Of a DNA stretch of 23,981 nucleotides, positions 1 through 8,742 are shown one piece after another. Every line of letters begins with the position of its first letter. The first letter of the stretch is position 1. The stretch spans positions 1 to 23,981 of the forward strand of contig CAYPBK010000037.1 in assembly GCA_964408955.1 (NCBI GenBank), written 5' to 3'. The position numbers were made by a program, and so were the translations under genes. A model generated the notes under the pieces. The model saw only the letters and a program-made list of their open reading frames with translations, searched no databases and had not been told where the DNA came from. Source of the stretch: JAAYKT01 sp964408955 (lineage in GTDB: Bacteria; Bacillota; Clostridia; Lutisporales; Lutisporaceae).

Positions 1-49
1 AGTTTAGATGTTCAGGTTTTGGAACTCTAGCTGATTTTTAATATATACC

Positions 50-159
50 GGCAGCGCTATGGCTTACTAATGTCTCTTAGGAAATAGGCAGCACTAAGGC
101 TTATTAATGTCTCATAGAGAATAGTCAGCCCTTAGCCTATTAATGCCACATCAAAGTTA
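50..159. repeat. Imperfect 37-bp tandem repeat, three copies
   Basis: Three head-to-tail units begin at 50, 87 and 124. Units 1 and 2 are each 37 bp and match at about 31 of 37 positions; both start GGCAGC and share the core GGCTTAYTAATGTCTC. Unit 3 is more diverged but keeps the CTATTAATG core. No open frame of note runs through them. The sequence shows only the repetition; function is unknown. It could be the edge of a longer array that continues left of the window. Confidence 0.7.
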
Positions 160-185
160 GCGCGGAGCTTTGGAGTAATAACTTT

Positions 186-214
186 TTGCCCCATTTTATT
201 AAAAATGATATAAT
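186..214 (+). promoter_or_regulatory. Extended -10 promoter for ung
   Basis: A TTGCCC -35 element at 186-191, a 17-bp spacer and a perfect TATAAT at 209-214 with an upstream TG (TGaTATAAT) form a good vegetative sigma promoter. The predicted start lies near 221, so the 5' leader would consist of little more than the Shine-Dalgarno sequence. Confidence 0.6.
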
Positions 215-231
215 CTATCAGGGTGATTTTT

Positions 232-915
232 ATGGAGATATTTAAAAACGACTGGCAAGAGCTGCTGAAAGATGAATTTGAAAAGGAATATTATCTTAAG
301 CTAAGACAGTTTTTAAAGACAGAATACAAAACAAAAACAATTTATCCCAATATGCACGATATTTTTAATGCATTACATTATACACCATATAGTAAAGTAA
401 AGGCTGTTATCTTGGGACAAGACCCTTATCATGGCTATAACCAGGCCCACGGCTTAAGCTTTTCCGTCAAGCCCGGTGTCTCTATCCCTCCTTCTCTTGT
501 AAACATATATAAAGAGCTTTCCTCTGATTTGGGCTGCTACATTCCCAATAACGGCTATTTAACGAAATGGGCAGAGGAAGGAGTGCTCCTCCTTAACGCT
601 GTTCTGACAGTCAGAGCCGGTGAAGCAAACTCACACAAAAGTAAAGGCTGGGAAAACTTTACCGCCAAAGTAATCAGCCTGTTAAATGAAAAAGAAGACC
701 CCATTGTTTTCATTCTTTGGGGAAATAACGCCCAAGCAAGAATAAAAGAAATAACAAATACCAATCATTATATAATAAAATCTGTCCATCCAAGCCCTTT
801 ATCCGCCTTTGGGGGATTTTTCGGCAGCAAGCCTTTTTCCAAGACAAACAACTTCCTTAAGTCTGTCGGTAAGGAGCCCATTGATTGGCAAATAGAGAAT
901 ATAGATTTAAATTAA
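232..915 (+). CDS. ung: Uracil-DNA glycosylase, family 1
   Basis: Removes uracil from DNA by cleaving the N-glycosidic bond, the first step of base excision repair after cytosine deamination or dUTP misincorporation; cytoplasmic. The 227-residue protein has the family-1 water-activating motif GQDPYH at residues 62-67 (catalytic Asp64), the uracil-pocket segment LLLNAVLTV at 119-127 and the DNA-intercalation motif HPSPLS at 186-191 (catalytic His186). Length and motif order are normal for the family. I chose the ATG at 232: the in-frame GTG at 223 lies inside the Shine-Dalgarno sequence GGGTGAT (221-227). It is followed 45 bp later by the LTA-synthase-like gene on the same strand and may share its transcript. 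It is one of only two genes here transcribed toward the origin. Confidence 0.97.
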   Translation: MEIFKNDWQELLKDEFEKEYYLKLRQFLKTEYKTKTIYPNMHDIFNALHYTPYSKVKAVILGQDPYHGYNQAHGLSFSVKPGVSIPPSLVNIYKELSSDLGCYIPNNGYLTKWAEEGVLLLNAVLTVRAGEANSHKSKGWENFTAKVISLLNEKEDPIVFILWGNNAQARIKEITNTNHYIIKSVHPSPLSAFGGFFGSKPFSKTNNFLKSVGKEPIDWQIENIDLN

Positions 916-960
916 TAAAAATCAATTATTAACAATATAATAAAATAGGTGATTAAAAGC

Positions 961-2913
961 ATGAAAACAAGCATTATGTCTTACCATCAGCTATTTTATT
1001 TTATTGCCTCTTTATTCTTCATGGAAAGTCTATTAAAAAGTTCTATTCCGGGAGCTTTATTTTTTTCCGGGCTGCCTTTGTCATTTTTATTTGCAGTGTT
1101 TTACTCCTCTATGCTTTATATATTTTGTTCCTTTTATGATAAAGAAGGCAATTATATTTGCTCCTCTATTCTACTTATTCTTCTTTCTTTAATATTCTCA
1201 TCCCAGCTTATCTATTTTAAATTTTTCAAAACCTTCTATAGTATATATTCAGCGACAAAGGCTTCTCAAATTGCAGAATTTTGGACTACCATCCTTATAA
1301 TAACTGTAAAAAATATCCCTTTAATCTTTTTATTATTTTTGCCGGGTATAATCTTTATAAGATTCGGAAAAAGATTCATAACCTTTATCAATCCCATAAA
1401 AATGAAAAGGCTTTATTTCGGCACCTTTACTTTCTTTGCTTATTTGGCTTGCCTTTTTCTTATTATTTCAGGCGGCAAGGATCAGAATTCACCCTATGAT
1501 TTATACTTCAAAACAAATTATCCCCTGTTATCAGTAAAAAAATTAGGTCTTATTACATCAATGAGGCTGGATATAAAAAGAATGCTCATAGGTCAGTCTC
1601 CTTCATCAGAAAATGTGCCCGATATTTCCGCAAAAAAGCTTGATGAAACGGATATAATAGAAGAAAAAACTCAATACAATATTTTAAATATTGATTTTAA
1701 AAATCTCATAGAAAACGAAGTAGATGAATCTGTAAAAAACATGCATCAATATTTTGAAAAAGCTGAGGCAACGACAAAAAACATGCATACGGGAAAATGC
1801 AAAGGCTACAATCTTATTTTGATTACCGCAGAAGGCTTCTCTCCATATGCAGTACACGAAAGTATAACCCCTACTTTATTCAAAATGGTATATGGCGGAT
1901 ACTATTTCACCAATTTTTATAATCCTGTTTGGGCAGTCAGCACCTCTGACGGAGAATATGTCGCTTGCACCGGTCTTATACCCAAAAGCGGTGTCTGGAG
2001 CTTCTATAAATCCGGAAGTATCTCAATGCCTTTTGTTATGGGAAACCAATTAAAAAAGCTGGGATACAAAACCATGGCTTATCACAATCATACCTATGAC
2101 TTTTATAAAAGAAACATATCCCATCCTAATATGGGATACGATTATAAAGGCGTGGGTAACGGTCTTAATGTAAAAAAATTATGGCCGGAATCAGATTTGG
2201 AAATGATGGAGGTGACAATCCCCGAGTATATAGATAATGTGCCTTTTCATGCCTATTATATGACAGTCAGCGGTCACTTGAGGTATTCCTTCCCGGGAAA
2301 TGCAATGGCTTCAAAGAATAGAGAATATGTTAGGAATCTGCCTTATTCCGAGGCGTGCAAAGCGTATATCGCTTGCCAGATTGAGCTGGACCGTGCATTG
2401 GAATACTTGCTTGTTCAATTAGAAGCAAAAGGGCTTGCATACAAAACCCTTATTGCTTTATCTCCGGACCACTACCCTTACGGCTTGGAGATGAAGGAAA
2501 TTAACGAGCTGGCAGGACATGACCTGGAAAGAAACTTTGAACTATATAAAAGCAATTTCATACTATATGTAAAAGGAATGACGCCAAAGGTAATCGATAA
2601 GCCCTGCTCAAGCTTAGATATTATACCGACTATTTCAAATTTAATGGGCTTGGATTATGACTCCCGGCTCCTCATGGGTACAGATATCTTTTCCCATGCC
2701 ACACCTTTAGTCATATTTGGCAATAGAAGCTTTATCACTGATAAAGGCAGATATAATTCAGAAAGCAAAACATTTACCCCTAATGAAGGGGTAAATATTG
2801 ATGATAGCTATGTGAAAAATATGATTCAAGAAGTAAACAACAAATTCTTTTATTCCGCTAAAATTCTGGAAACCGACTACTTTAATAAAGTATTACAAAG
2901 TATCGCTCCCTAG
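961..2913 (+). CDS. LTA-synthase-like membrane sulfatase/phosphatase-superfamily protein
   Basis: A 650-residue protein. The N-terminal part has about four or five membrane segments (roughly residues 11-20, 32-57, 68-90, 109-133 and 150-170). A linker leads to an extracellular alkaline phosphatase-superfamily domain from about 283. The expected LtaS-type metal and nucleophile positions are visible: Glu291 in LITAEGFSP, Thr328 in STSDGEY (candidate nucleophile), an SGH motif near 437-439, and Asp503-His504 in SPDHYPYG. LtaS-family enzymes transfer glycerol-phosphate from phosphatidylglycerol onto a glycolipid or protein anchor; whether this one makes lipoteichoic acid or another polymer or modification cannot be told. 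The ATG at 961 is favoured over GTG 949 because AGGTGA (946-951) lies about 9 nt upstream. Its stop codon abuts the convergent htrA stop with no intervening base. Confidence 0.85.
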   Translation: MKTSIMSYHQLFYFIASLFFMESLLKSSIPGALFFSGLPLSFLFAVFYSSMLYIFCSFYDKEGNYICSSILLILLSLIFSSQLIYFKFFKTFYSIYSATKASQIAEFWTTILIITVKNIPLIFLLFLPGIIFIRFGKRFITFINPIKMKRLYFGTFTFFAYLACLFLIISGGKDQNSPYDLYFKTNYPLLSVKKLGLITSMRLDIKRMLIGQSPSSENVPDISAKKLDETDIIEEKTQYNILNIDFKNLIENEVDESVKNMHQYFEKAEATTKNMHTGKCKGYNLILITAEGFSPYAVHESITPTLFKMVYGGYYFTNFYNPVWAVSTSDGEYVACTGLIPKSGVWSFYKSGSISMPFVMGNQLKKLGYKTMAYHNHTYDFYKRNISHPNMGYDYKGVGNGLNVKKLWPESDLEMMEVTIPEYIDNVPFHAYYMTVSGHLRYSFPGNAMASKNREYVRNLPYSEACKAYIACQIELDRALEYLLVQLEAKGLAYKTLIALSPDHYPYGLEMKEINELAGHDLERNFELYKSNFILYVKGMTPKVIDKPCSSLDIIPTISNLMGLDYDSRLLMGTDIFSHATPLVIFGNRSFITDKGRYNSESKTFTPNEGVNIDDSYVKNMIQEVNNKFFYSAKILETDYFNKVLQSIAP

Positions 2914-4032
2914 TTATTTCCCTTGCAATACAGCTTCAACTTCATGTATTGTGCCGCTTCTGTTAAATTTAATAGTAACAGTATCCCCGGGTTTTTTATA
3001 ATATAAAACACTTCTTAGCTTAAGCATTGTATTGACTTCAATATCGTCTATATGAGTGATTATATCTCCTTCCTTTAACCCTACCTTCTCAGCTGAGGAG
3101 CCTTTAATAATCTCATGTATATATAATCCGGATTTTATCACAATATCCGTTTCATAATAGCCTAGGATTTCCCTATCCAAGGTATATATGCCCAAATAAG
3201 GAGGATTAAACATACCGTCCTCAACAAAATGCTTTATGACAGGCTTGATTACATTAATAGGAATGGCGAAGCCCAAGCCTTCTGCCGTAACCTTTATAGT
3301 GTTAATTCCCACAATCTCACCTTTATTATTAATAAGAGGTCCTCCACTGTTGCCGGGGTTTATTGCGGCATCCGTTTGTATCAAATCTTCCATTATACTT
3401 TGCTCTACTAGAATACTTCTATTAAGTCCAGATATGATTCCTTGAGTAACGGTACGTTCAAATCTAAAACCCAGGGGGTTGCCGATGGCAATTGCCGTAT
3501 CGCCAACTTCGATTTCTTCGGAGTTTCCCAACTCCCCTATGGGTAAATCCGTTGCGTCCACTTTAAGAACTGCCAAATCCAAACCTGCATCCTGCCATAG
3601 TACAGTGCCTTCAAGCTCTCTGCCGTCCATTAAATATACCGTTAGCTTCCTCCTGTTAGTCCCCACCACATGGGAATTTGTTACAATATAGCCCCTGGGA
3701 TCGACGACTACTCCTGAGCCTACGCCGTCCACATATCTGGAGCCAAAAAATAAATCTTTTTGAATAGTAACTGTGCTGATCCCTACGACGGATGGCATAA
3801 CTTTTTTAGCAACAGCGCCTGCTACAGATATTTCCTCCTTGGGGTTTATTATAATTTGCTGTCCCGGAACATTATTACCGGTTTCGGGATAAGGTATAAA
3901 TTTACCGAATATATATGTAGGAGCTATCGTTGCCATAATAAACCCGCCGATAATGGCACCCATCAATCCCACAGCAAAATAAGCCAATCCATTGCCTCTT
4001 TTTCTTTTTATCGGCTGATTATATTCTTCCAT
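2914..4032 (-). CDS. htrA: HtrA-like membrane-anchored serine protease (trypsin domain plus PDZ)
   Basis: Quality-control protease of the cell envelope that degrades or refolds misfolded exported proteins. The protein (372 residues from the chosen start) has a basic N-terminus (KRKR), one membrane anchor at about residues 16-43, and a trypsin-like domain with the triad His121 (TNSHVVG), Asp152 (DAGLDLAVL) and Ser229 (NPGNSGGP). One C-terminal PDZ domain spans about residues 280-372. ATG 4032 is preferred: GAGGTG at 4040-4045 is 7 nt upstream, while the in-frame TTG at 4038 touches it. It lies just downstream of yycJ, the usual end of the wal gene cluster in Firmicutes (yycK/htrA position). 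No terminator is visible before the convergent neighbour. Confidence 0.95.
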   Translation of the reverse strand: MEEYNQPIKRKRGNGLAYFAVGLMGAIIGGFIMATIAPTYIFGKFIPYPETGNNVPGQQIIINPKEEISVAGAVAKKVMPSVVGISTVTIQKDLFFGSRYVDGVGSGVVVDPRGYIVTNSHVVGTNRRKLTVYLMDGRELEGTVLWQDAGLDLAVLKVDATDLPIGELGNSEEIEVGDTAIAIGNPLGFRFERTVTQGIISGLNRSILVEQSIMEDLIQTDAAINPGNSGGPLINNKGEIVGINTIKVTAEGLGFAIPINVIKPVIKHFVEDGMFNPPYLGIYTLDREILGYYETDIVIKSGLYIHEIIKGSSAEKVGLKEGDIITHIDDIEVNTMLKLRSVLYYKKPGDTVTIKFNRSGTIHEVEAVLQGK

Positions 4033-4091
4033 AAACAAACACCTCGCTTTTATTCATTATAGGGAAAAAGCAATGTCCCATCTCTCTTCTA

Positions 4092-4901
4092 TTATATTGC
4101 ACAATTATCCCATATAAACACTCTGCTTGGTGTGCTTCTCGGCGCTAAGTTTAAGTCCACATCCCGGCCAATGCTTATACCCTTTTCCTCTAATACACTT
4201 TTTACCGTTTCGAAAGCTAATTCAGGAAAATTATTCTCTCTACTCAAATGCCCCAGCATAATCTGCTTAGCCCCCGCGTTTATAAGCTCGTAAGCGGCAT
4301 GACCAGCCGCCTCATTGGACAGATGTCCTTTCTCCCCGAGTATTCTTCTTTTTAAAAAATAAGGATAGCTTCCCGCCTTTAGCATCTCTATATCATGATT
4401 GGATTCTAAAAGTACAAAGTCCGAACCTTTAAGGTTCTCCATAGCTTCATCACTAAAATAACCTAAATCCGTTGCAAATCCGATCTTTATATCCTGCATA
4501 ACAAAGGAGAATCCCACAGGCTCTATAGCGTCATGAGGAATATTGTAAGCCTTTATTCTAATGCCATCAATCTCAAATTCCTTTCCCGTTTCAAAAATCT
4601 TGATATTCTCAGATTTTACTCTGCCCAAAGATGATTCCATAGCTTCCCAGGTGTTAGCATTTGCATAAATAGGTATATCCAGCTTCCTGGAAATAACACC
4701 GGCACATTTAATATGGTCAGAATGCTCGTGAGTTATAAGTAAAGCCTTTATTGTGCTCGTGCATTCACCCGCATTCCTCAGATTCTGAAATGTTGATTTA
4801 CAAGAAATACCTCCGTCAATTAAAAGACCCGCGCCGTTATTATTTATATATATACAATTTCCGCTGCTCCCGCTAGACAGCGAGCATAATTTTATTGCCA
4901 T
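4092..4901 (-). CDS. yycJ: Metallo-beta-lactamase-fold hydrolase, YycJ/WalJ family
   Basis: A 269-residue MBL-fold protein with the metal-binding HxHxDH signature THEHSDH (His58, His60, Asp62, His63), further candidate ligands His123, Asp145, His193 and His218, and the strand motif LIDGG near residues 27-31. The family is conserved beside WalRK; in Bacillus and Streptococcus it has been linked to cell-wall homeostasis and to coordinating division with replication, but the substrate is unsettled (nuclease-like activity has been proposed). The start is ATG 4901, with GGAGGAG 5 nt upstream; the longer frame to 4946 has no such site. An inverted repeat at 4917-4988 lies directly upstream and the murA terminator precedes it, so yycJ may have its own promoter. 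Confidence 0.93.
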   Translation of the reverse strand: MAIKLCSLSSGSSGNCIYINNNGAGLLIDGGISCKSTFQNLRNAGECTSTIKALLITHEHSDHIKCAGVISRKLDIPIYANANTWEAMESSLGRVKSENIKIFETGKEFEIDGIRIKAYNIPHDAIEPVGFSFVMQDIKIGFATDLGYFSDEAMENLKGSDFVLLESNHDIEMLKAGSYPYFLKRRILGEKGHLSNEAAGHAAYELINAGAKQIMLGHLSRENNFPELAFETVKSVLEEKGISIGRDVDLNLAPRSTPSRVFIWDNCAI

Positions 4902-4916
4902 ATTCTCCTCCAAATA

Positions 4917-4988
4917 GTTATTGTTCATACATCCATAGTTTAACACTGGTTCTCATACTTGCCATAATCGTTAAGTGTGAACAATAAC
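4917..4988. repeat. 11-bp inverted repeat with 50-bp spacer upstream of yycJ
   Basis: Perfect arms GTTATTGTTCA (4917-4927) and TGAACAATAAC (4978-4988) enclose 50 bp in the murA-yycJ gap, ending 16 bp before the yycJ start. If transcribed it would form a large stem-loop near the ribosome binding site; as DNA it could be a two-half-site operator. Function is inferred only. Confidence 0.6.
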
Positions 4989-5017
4989 TTCCAAAAGTTT
5001 TATTAATTCCCGTCTTA

Positions 5018-5053
5018 AAGAATAAAAAGCCGTAGTCATCAACTGTCTACAGC
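5018..5053 (-). terminator. Rho-independent terminator of murA
   Basis: Read on the minus strand, GCTGTAG and CTACGGC form a 7-bp stem (one G-U pair) around an 11-nt loop (stem-loop at 5029-5053), followed by TTTTTATTCTTT. It starts 20 bp after the murA stop codon. Confidence 0.7.
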
Positions 5054-5072
5054 ATAATAGATAAAACAATGT

Positions 5073-6323
5073 CTATTCTATTCTCTTTAGTTTCGCTCCT
5101 ATACTCAGCAGCTTTTCTTCAAGTCTTTCGTAGCCCCTGTCTATATGAGTCAAATTGTTTATTGTCGTTTCTCCCTCCGCCGTAAGACCTGCTATTACCA
5201 TAGCTGCGCCGGCTCTCAAATCCGTCGCACATACTGGAGCACCGGATAGCTTGCTGATTCCTTCAATTACCGCAACTCTGCCTTCTACGTTTATTTTAGC
5301 GCCCATTCTTTTAAGCTCATCCACATGCTTATATCTACCGTCATATATACTTTCCGTGATTATTGCCGTACCGTCGGATATGGATAGCAAAACACTCATG
5401 GGCTGCTGCAAATCTGTGGGAAATCCAGGATAAGGCATGGTTTTTATATTTGCGGCACGGGGTCTGCCGTTTGTTATCACTCTTAATGAATCCCCGTTCT
5501 CTACAACCTTGATGCCCATCTCTCTCATCTTAGCACTTATGGAATCTAAATGTGTGGGTATGATGTTTTTTATTAAAACATTTCCTTTCGATGCGGCCGC
5601 CGCAATCATGAAAGTCCCCGCTTCCATTTGATCGGGAATTATACAGTGCTCGCAGCTTCCTAATTCCTCTACACCTTTAATCTTAATTTCGTCAGTTCCA
5701 GCCCCTTTGATATTTGCTCCCATGGCATTTAAAAAGTTTGCTGTATCTACAATATAAGGCTCCTTTGCTGCGTTTTCAATCACAGTAATACCCTTAGCAA
5801 GGCATGCCGCCAGCATTATATTTATTGTTGCCCCTACACTCACGACATCAAGAAATATTGGTGCGCCAATCAGCTCCTCCGCCTCGGCTCTAATGATACC
5901 GTGCTTGATTGAAATTTTAGCCCCTAAGGCTTCAAATCCTTTGATATGCTGATCAATAGGTCTTACTCCTATGTCACAACCACCGGGAAAAGGTACCTCA
6001 GCTTTTTTAAACCTTCCTAATAAAGCTCCTATAAAATAATATGATGCCCTTAACTTCTTAGACAATTCAAAATCCACTTCATATGTATTAACTCCGGAAT
6101 TATCCACTATCAGCCTGCAACCATCCTTTTTAACCTTTGAGCCTAATTGTAGAAGTATATTATTAATATAATGTACATCCTTTATACTGGGTAGATTTTT
6201 TATAGCGCAAGTTCCGCTGGATAGCAAGGAAGCAGGTAAAATTGCCACCGCAGAATTTTTAGCGCCGCTTATACAGACTTCACCTTCCAACGAGTGGCCG
6301 CCCTCTATTACTAGTTTATCCAA
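5073..6323 (-). CDS. murA: UDP-N-acetylglucosamine 1-carboxyvinyltransferase
   Basis: Catalyses the first committed step of peptidoglycan synthesis: enolpyruvyl transfer from PEP to UDP-GlcNAc in the cytoplasm. The 416-residue protein has the typical N-terminus with Lys22-Asn23 in SGAKNSA, the catalytic cysteine loop PGGCDIGVRPID with Cys116 (the fosfomycin target position), Asp304 in FPTDLQQP and the C-terminal DLRAGAA and RGYER segments. Length is normal. Cys at 116 predicts intrinsic fosfomycin sensitivity of this enzyme. The start is TTG 6323: no in-frame ATG exists before residue 170, and AAGGAG lies about 10 nt upstream. It has its own promoter and terminator, so it is probably transcribed apart from yycI although it sits within the wal cluster. 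Confidence 0.97.
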   Translation of the reverse strand: MDKLVIEGGHSLEGEVCISGAKNSAVAILPASLLSSGTCAIKNLPSIKDVHYINNILLQLGSKVKKDGCRLIVDNSGVNTYEVDFELSKKLRASYYFIGALLGRFKKAEVPFPGGCDIGVRPIDQHIKGFEALGAKISIKHGIIRAEAEELIGAPIFLDVVSVGATINIMLAACLAKGITVIENAAKEPYIVDTANFLNAMGANIKGAGTDEIKIKGVEELGSCEHCIIPDQMEAGTFMIAAAASKGNVLIKNIIPTHLDSISAKMREMGIKVVENGDSLRVITNGRPRAANIKTMPYPGFPTDLQQPMSVLLSISDGTAIITESIYDGRYKHVDELKRMGAKINVEGRVAVIEGISKLSGAPVCATDLRAGAAMVIAGLTAEGETTINNLTHIDRGYERLEEKLLSIGAKLKRIE

Positions 6324-6356
6324 TCCTTTTCTTCTCCTTATCCGTGGTTTTAATAT

Positions 6357-6386
6357 ATTATAGCATTAATTGTAGATTTTTGTTAA
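6357..6386 (-). promoter_or_regulatory. Extended -10 promoter for murA
   Basis: On the minus strand: TTAACA (-35, 6381-6386), an 18-bp spacer, then TGcTATAAT with the -10 hexamer at 6357-6362. It lies 34 bp upstream of the TTG start, in the gap after yycI. Confidence 0.6.
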
Positions 6387-6425
6387 TAGGATATTTTAAC
6401 ACCTAAAGAAATATTACACTATTTA

Positions 6426-7295
6426 TTAGTTTCCTTCAACTGTACCATTATAGGCATTTATGTAAATATTGCCCATATCCGTTTTTATCCTCCAGACGGG
6501 CATTGCAGTTCCCTCCTCTACAGACGCGACATCAAAAGCTTGATGGGCACCTATGTTAAAAAGGAACCCTTGGTTTATTTCCTCGACCGTCACTGTAGTA
6601 TCCTCATCTCTATAAATCTCAGACAGCTTCATTAGTGCCTTAACAGGTGCTATCACTTCATTTTTAGTTTTGCCATTTTTAATGGAATCAAACCATAACA
6701 GCTTTGCATAAATTATACTGTTGTCAGTTGCTTTAATTTCTAAATGTGTATTATCAATAAACTGATTTTTATAGCTTTGGCTATAATTTACTTTAATATA
6801 GCTTTTAGTCTTTTCCTTTTTTATCTCTATTAAGTCGCTTTTATTGATATCGAGAGCTAATAAAAAATCCTCTATATTTTTCTGAGCCAGCTCTTCGTCA
6901 ACATTTTCTCCACCTTCGTCAATGCTGTTATTATAATATAGTATTTGCCCTTCCATACCTAATTCTAATAAAGCGTCATTGCTTTCAAATTTTATTTTGT
7001 CACTTTTCTCATTTATTCTTACTGCCTCATGGGAATCAAAAAAAATCCTTCTGCCTTCTTCTTTACTTAAGGATTTATATTTTACATAAAGCAAAGGAGC
7101 AGGACTTCCTTTGCTTGGAATCGTCCCTTTTACAATTATCCCTTGTTTTTGTAAATGCTCTATAATTTTTAAAGTGTTCTCTTTATTATTATGCCCAATG
7201 CTTCTTATATCACCGGTATAAGTGACATAAAATAAAAAAACGTCAGCTATGAGAAATATTATTATTAAAATAGTTTTTGCTTTAGACCAGTTCAT
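6426..7295 (-). CDS. yycI: YycI-family regulator of the WalK sensor kinase
   Basis: Bitopic membrane protein that in Bacillus forms a complex with YycH and WalK and modulates kinase activity. The 289-residue protein starts with the family-typical MNWSKAKTILI, has one membrane helix at about residues 8-26 and a large extracytoplasmic domain. It ends in a PepSY-like segment (AMPVWRIKTDMGNIYINAYNGTVEG). AAGGGG lies 8 nt upstream of ATG 7295. It follows yycH with a gap of about 27 bp, so the two are surely co-transcribed. Overall similarity to the Bacillus protein is probably low; the assignment rests on the N-terminus, topology and gene order. Confidence 0.88.
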   Translation of the reverse strand: MNWSKAKTILIIIFLIADVFLFYVTYTGDIRSIGHNNKENTLKIIEHLQKQGIIVKGTIPSKGSPAPLLYVKYKSLSKEEGRRIFFDSHEAVRINEKSDKIKFESNDALLELGMEGQILYYNNSIDEGGENVDEELAQKNIEDFLLALDINKSDLIEIKKEKTKSYIKVNYSQSYKNQFIDNTHLEIKATDNSIIYAKLLWFDSIKNGKTKNEVIAPVKALMKLSEIYRDEDTTVTVEEINQGFLFNIGAHQAFDVASVEEGTAMPVWRIKTDMGNIYINAYNGTVEGN

Positions 7296-7322
7296 ATTAT
7301 TTTCCCCTTATTTCTCCGGTAT

Positions 7323-8723
7323 TTAATAGGGTTCCGAGAGTATTACACCCGATTCTGCATTCATAATATACTTTCCCTCATTTTTTTCCTTTGTATCTAC
7401 GTCGATAACCCAGACGGGAAGCATATATAGCTCATCGCCATGACCGTATTCAAAATAGGATAAATAAACATCCGTTATAAATATATCATCGGTTTTAATG
7501 TTTTTATCATAAAGCCTTTTATATAGTATATCTATAATCTCCAAAGGATTCATTATATTTTTCATTTCCTCTGTTTTTTTAATATGTCTGATAATCCGCT
7601 TGAACCGTTTTACTTTGCCCTCTTCTATCTCTATTTCAATTGGGCTGTCCAAATCAAAATCATCATTTATTATAGGTAACCCCTCAAATCTGTAATTAAA
7701 TTTAATTACGTAGTTATCCTCCTTGATTTTTTCAATAGAAGATATATATGCATCTGTCGGAAACCCTAAACGCAGATTAATAAAATCTGCTCCAATATTA
7801 ACATAATCCTTCTCTGACAAAAGAGATTTTTGAGGCTTAATGCTGTCTGAGTAACTGGCAAATTCAATCAACCCGCTTTTCTCTATTTTCATCCCCTTTT
7901 CTGCTCCATCGGAATATATTACGGTACCGTTAGGCTCGACGATGCTTCTTAAAGAGCTGACCTCAATATCAAAAAAATCTGCGGCTATTCTCTGGGAATT
8001 GCTATCCCATATTTCAGATTTTGCAGAAAGCTTAGGTAATTCGAAGGGTGTGCTATATATGGGTATAAAAACGTTTTCTCCGTATCTTGAAGAGTCCACA
8101 TCGTTTAGAAAGACAAAGGAATTGCTTTTAGATTTGTTTATTATATCCGTAAGAAATTTTATATTAGCTCTTGTTTCTGTAAACATAAATTCATAAATGT
8201 TACCGTGTTCTCTATCTAATAAATAAAACTGGTTTCCGTCATTGGAAAGAATTATAGAATCAACCTTTTTTATTTCATACCACTCCGGCTTATTAATCCC
8301 GAGGAGGTCTGCGATAAACTTGAAATCGTAGGATAAAGGGAATGTCATTTCAACATTGCTGCCTGATCTTAGCTTATTCAGTGTATCTAAAGGCAAAACA
8401 TTATAAGGCAATACTTCCTTTGCGCTTAGTATGTATTCTAAAACAACCCGAGATTCTTCCAATATTCTATTGTATACTGAGCTTCTTTCTGAATCATTAT
8501 AAATAATGGTATGCTTGCCGTTATCGTTTATTATCATTTTTTCCGGCTTTATAAGAGAGGTGTTATCAAATTCGTATTCCCCTGAATCGCCTTTTATTTC
8601 ATTATTTCCAGGCATAATAAAAATACCCGGAATGGATATATCCAACCATATTCGGGTAGTTAAGACCACGCTAATAACCACTAAACAAAAAAGAATAGCT
8701 GTTTTAAGTTTTTCAAGCTTCAA
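7323..8723 (-). CDS. yycH: YycH-family regulator of the WalK sensor kinase
   Basis: Second accessory membrane regulator of WalK. From the chosen start it has 466 residues: a short cytoplasmic tail, one membrane helix at about residues 8-26 and a long extracytoplasmic region. Near residue 60 is the family-like IKPEKMIINDNGKHTIIY, and the C-terminus (MLPVWVIDVDTKEKNEGKYIMNAESGVIL) resembles the YycI end, as expected for these related folds. I favour TTG 8723 as the start: AAGGA lies 9 nt upstream of it but directly abuts the in-frame ATG 8732. An unrecognised secreted-protein gene lies just upstream instead of the usual direct walK junction. Confidence 0.88.
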   Translation of the reverse strand: MKLEKLKTAILFCLVVISVVLTTRIWLDISIPGIFIMPGNNEIKGDSGEYEFDNTSLIKPEKMIINDNGKHTIIYNDSERSSVYNRILEESRVVLEYILSAKEVLPYNVLPLDTLNKLRSGSNVEMTFPLSYDFKFIADLLGINKPEWYEIKKVDSIILSNDGNQFYLLDREHGNIYEFMFTETRANIKFLTDIINKSKSNSFVFLNDVDSSRYGENVFIPIYSTPFELPKLSAKSEIWDSNSQRIAADFFDIEVSSLRSIVEPNGTVIYSDGAEKGMKIEKSGLIEFASYSDSIKPQKSLLSEKDYVNIGADFINLRLGFPTDAYISSIEKIKEDNYVIKFNYRFEGLPIINDDFDLDSPIEIEIEEGKVKRFKRIIRHIKKTEEMKNIMNPLEIIDILYKRLYDKNIKTDDIFITDVYLSYFEYGHGDELYMLPVWVIDVDTKEKNEGKYIMNAESGVILSEPY

Positions 8724-8742
8724 GTTTACCATTCCTTGATAA

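Noticed and set aside
50..159. CRISPR array
   Set aside because: Units are directly adjacent, without unique spacers, and are diverged; no cas genes are present.
223..231. GTG start of ung at 223
   Set aside because: It lies within the Shine-Dalgarno sequence of the ATG at 232.
3479..3691. Plus-strand open frames inside htrA, murA, gyrB and other minus-strand genes
   Set aside because: They are shadows of well-supported genes, with no ribosome sites.
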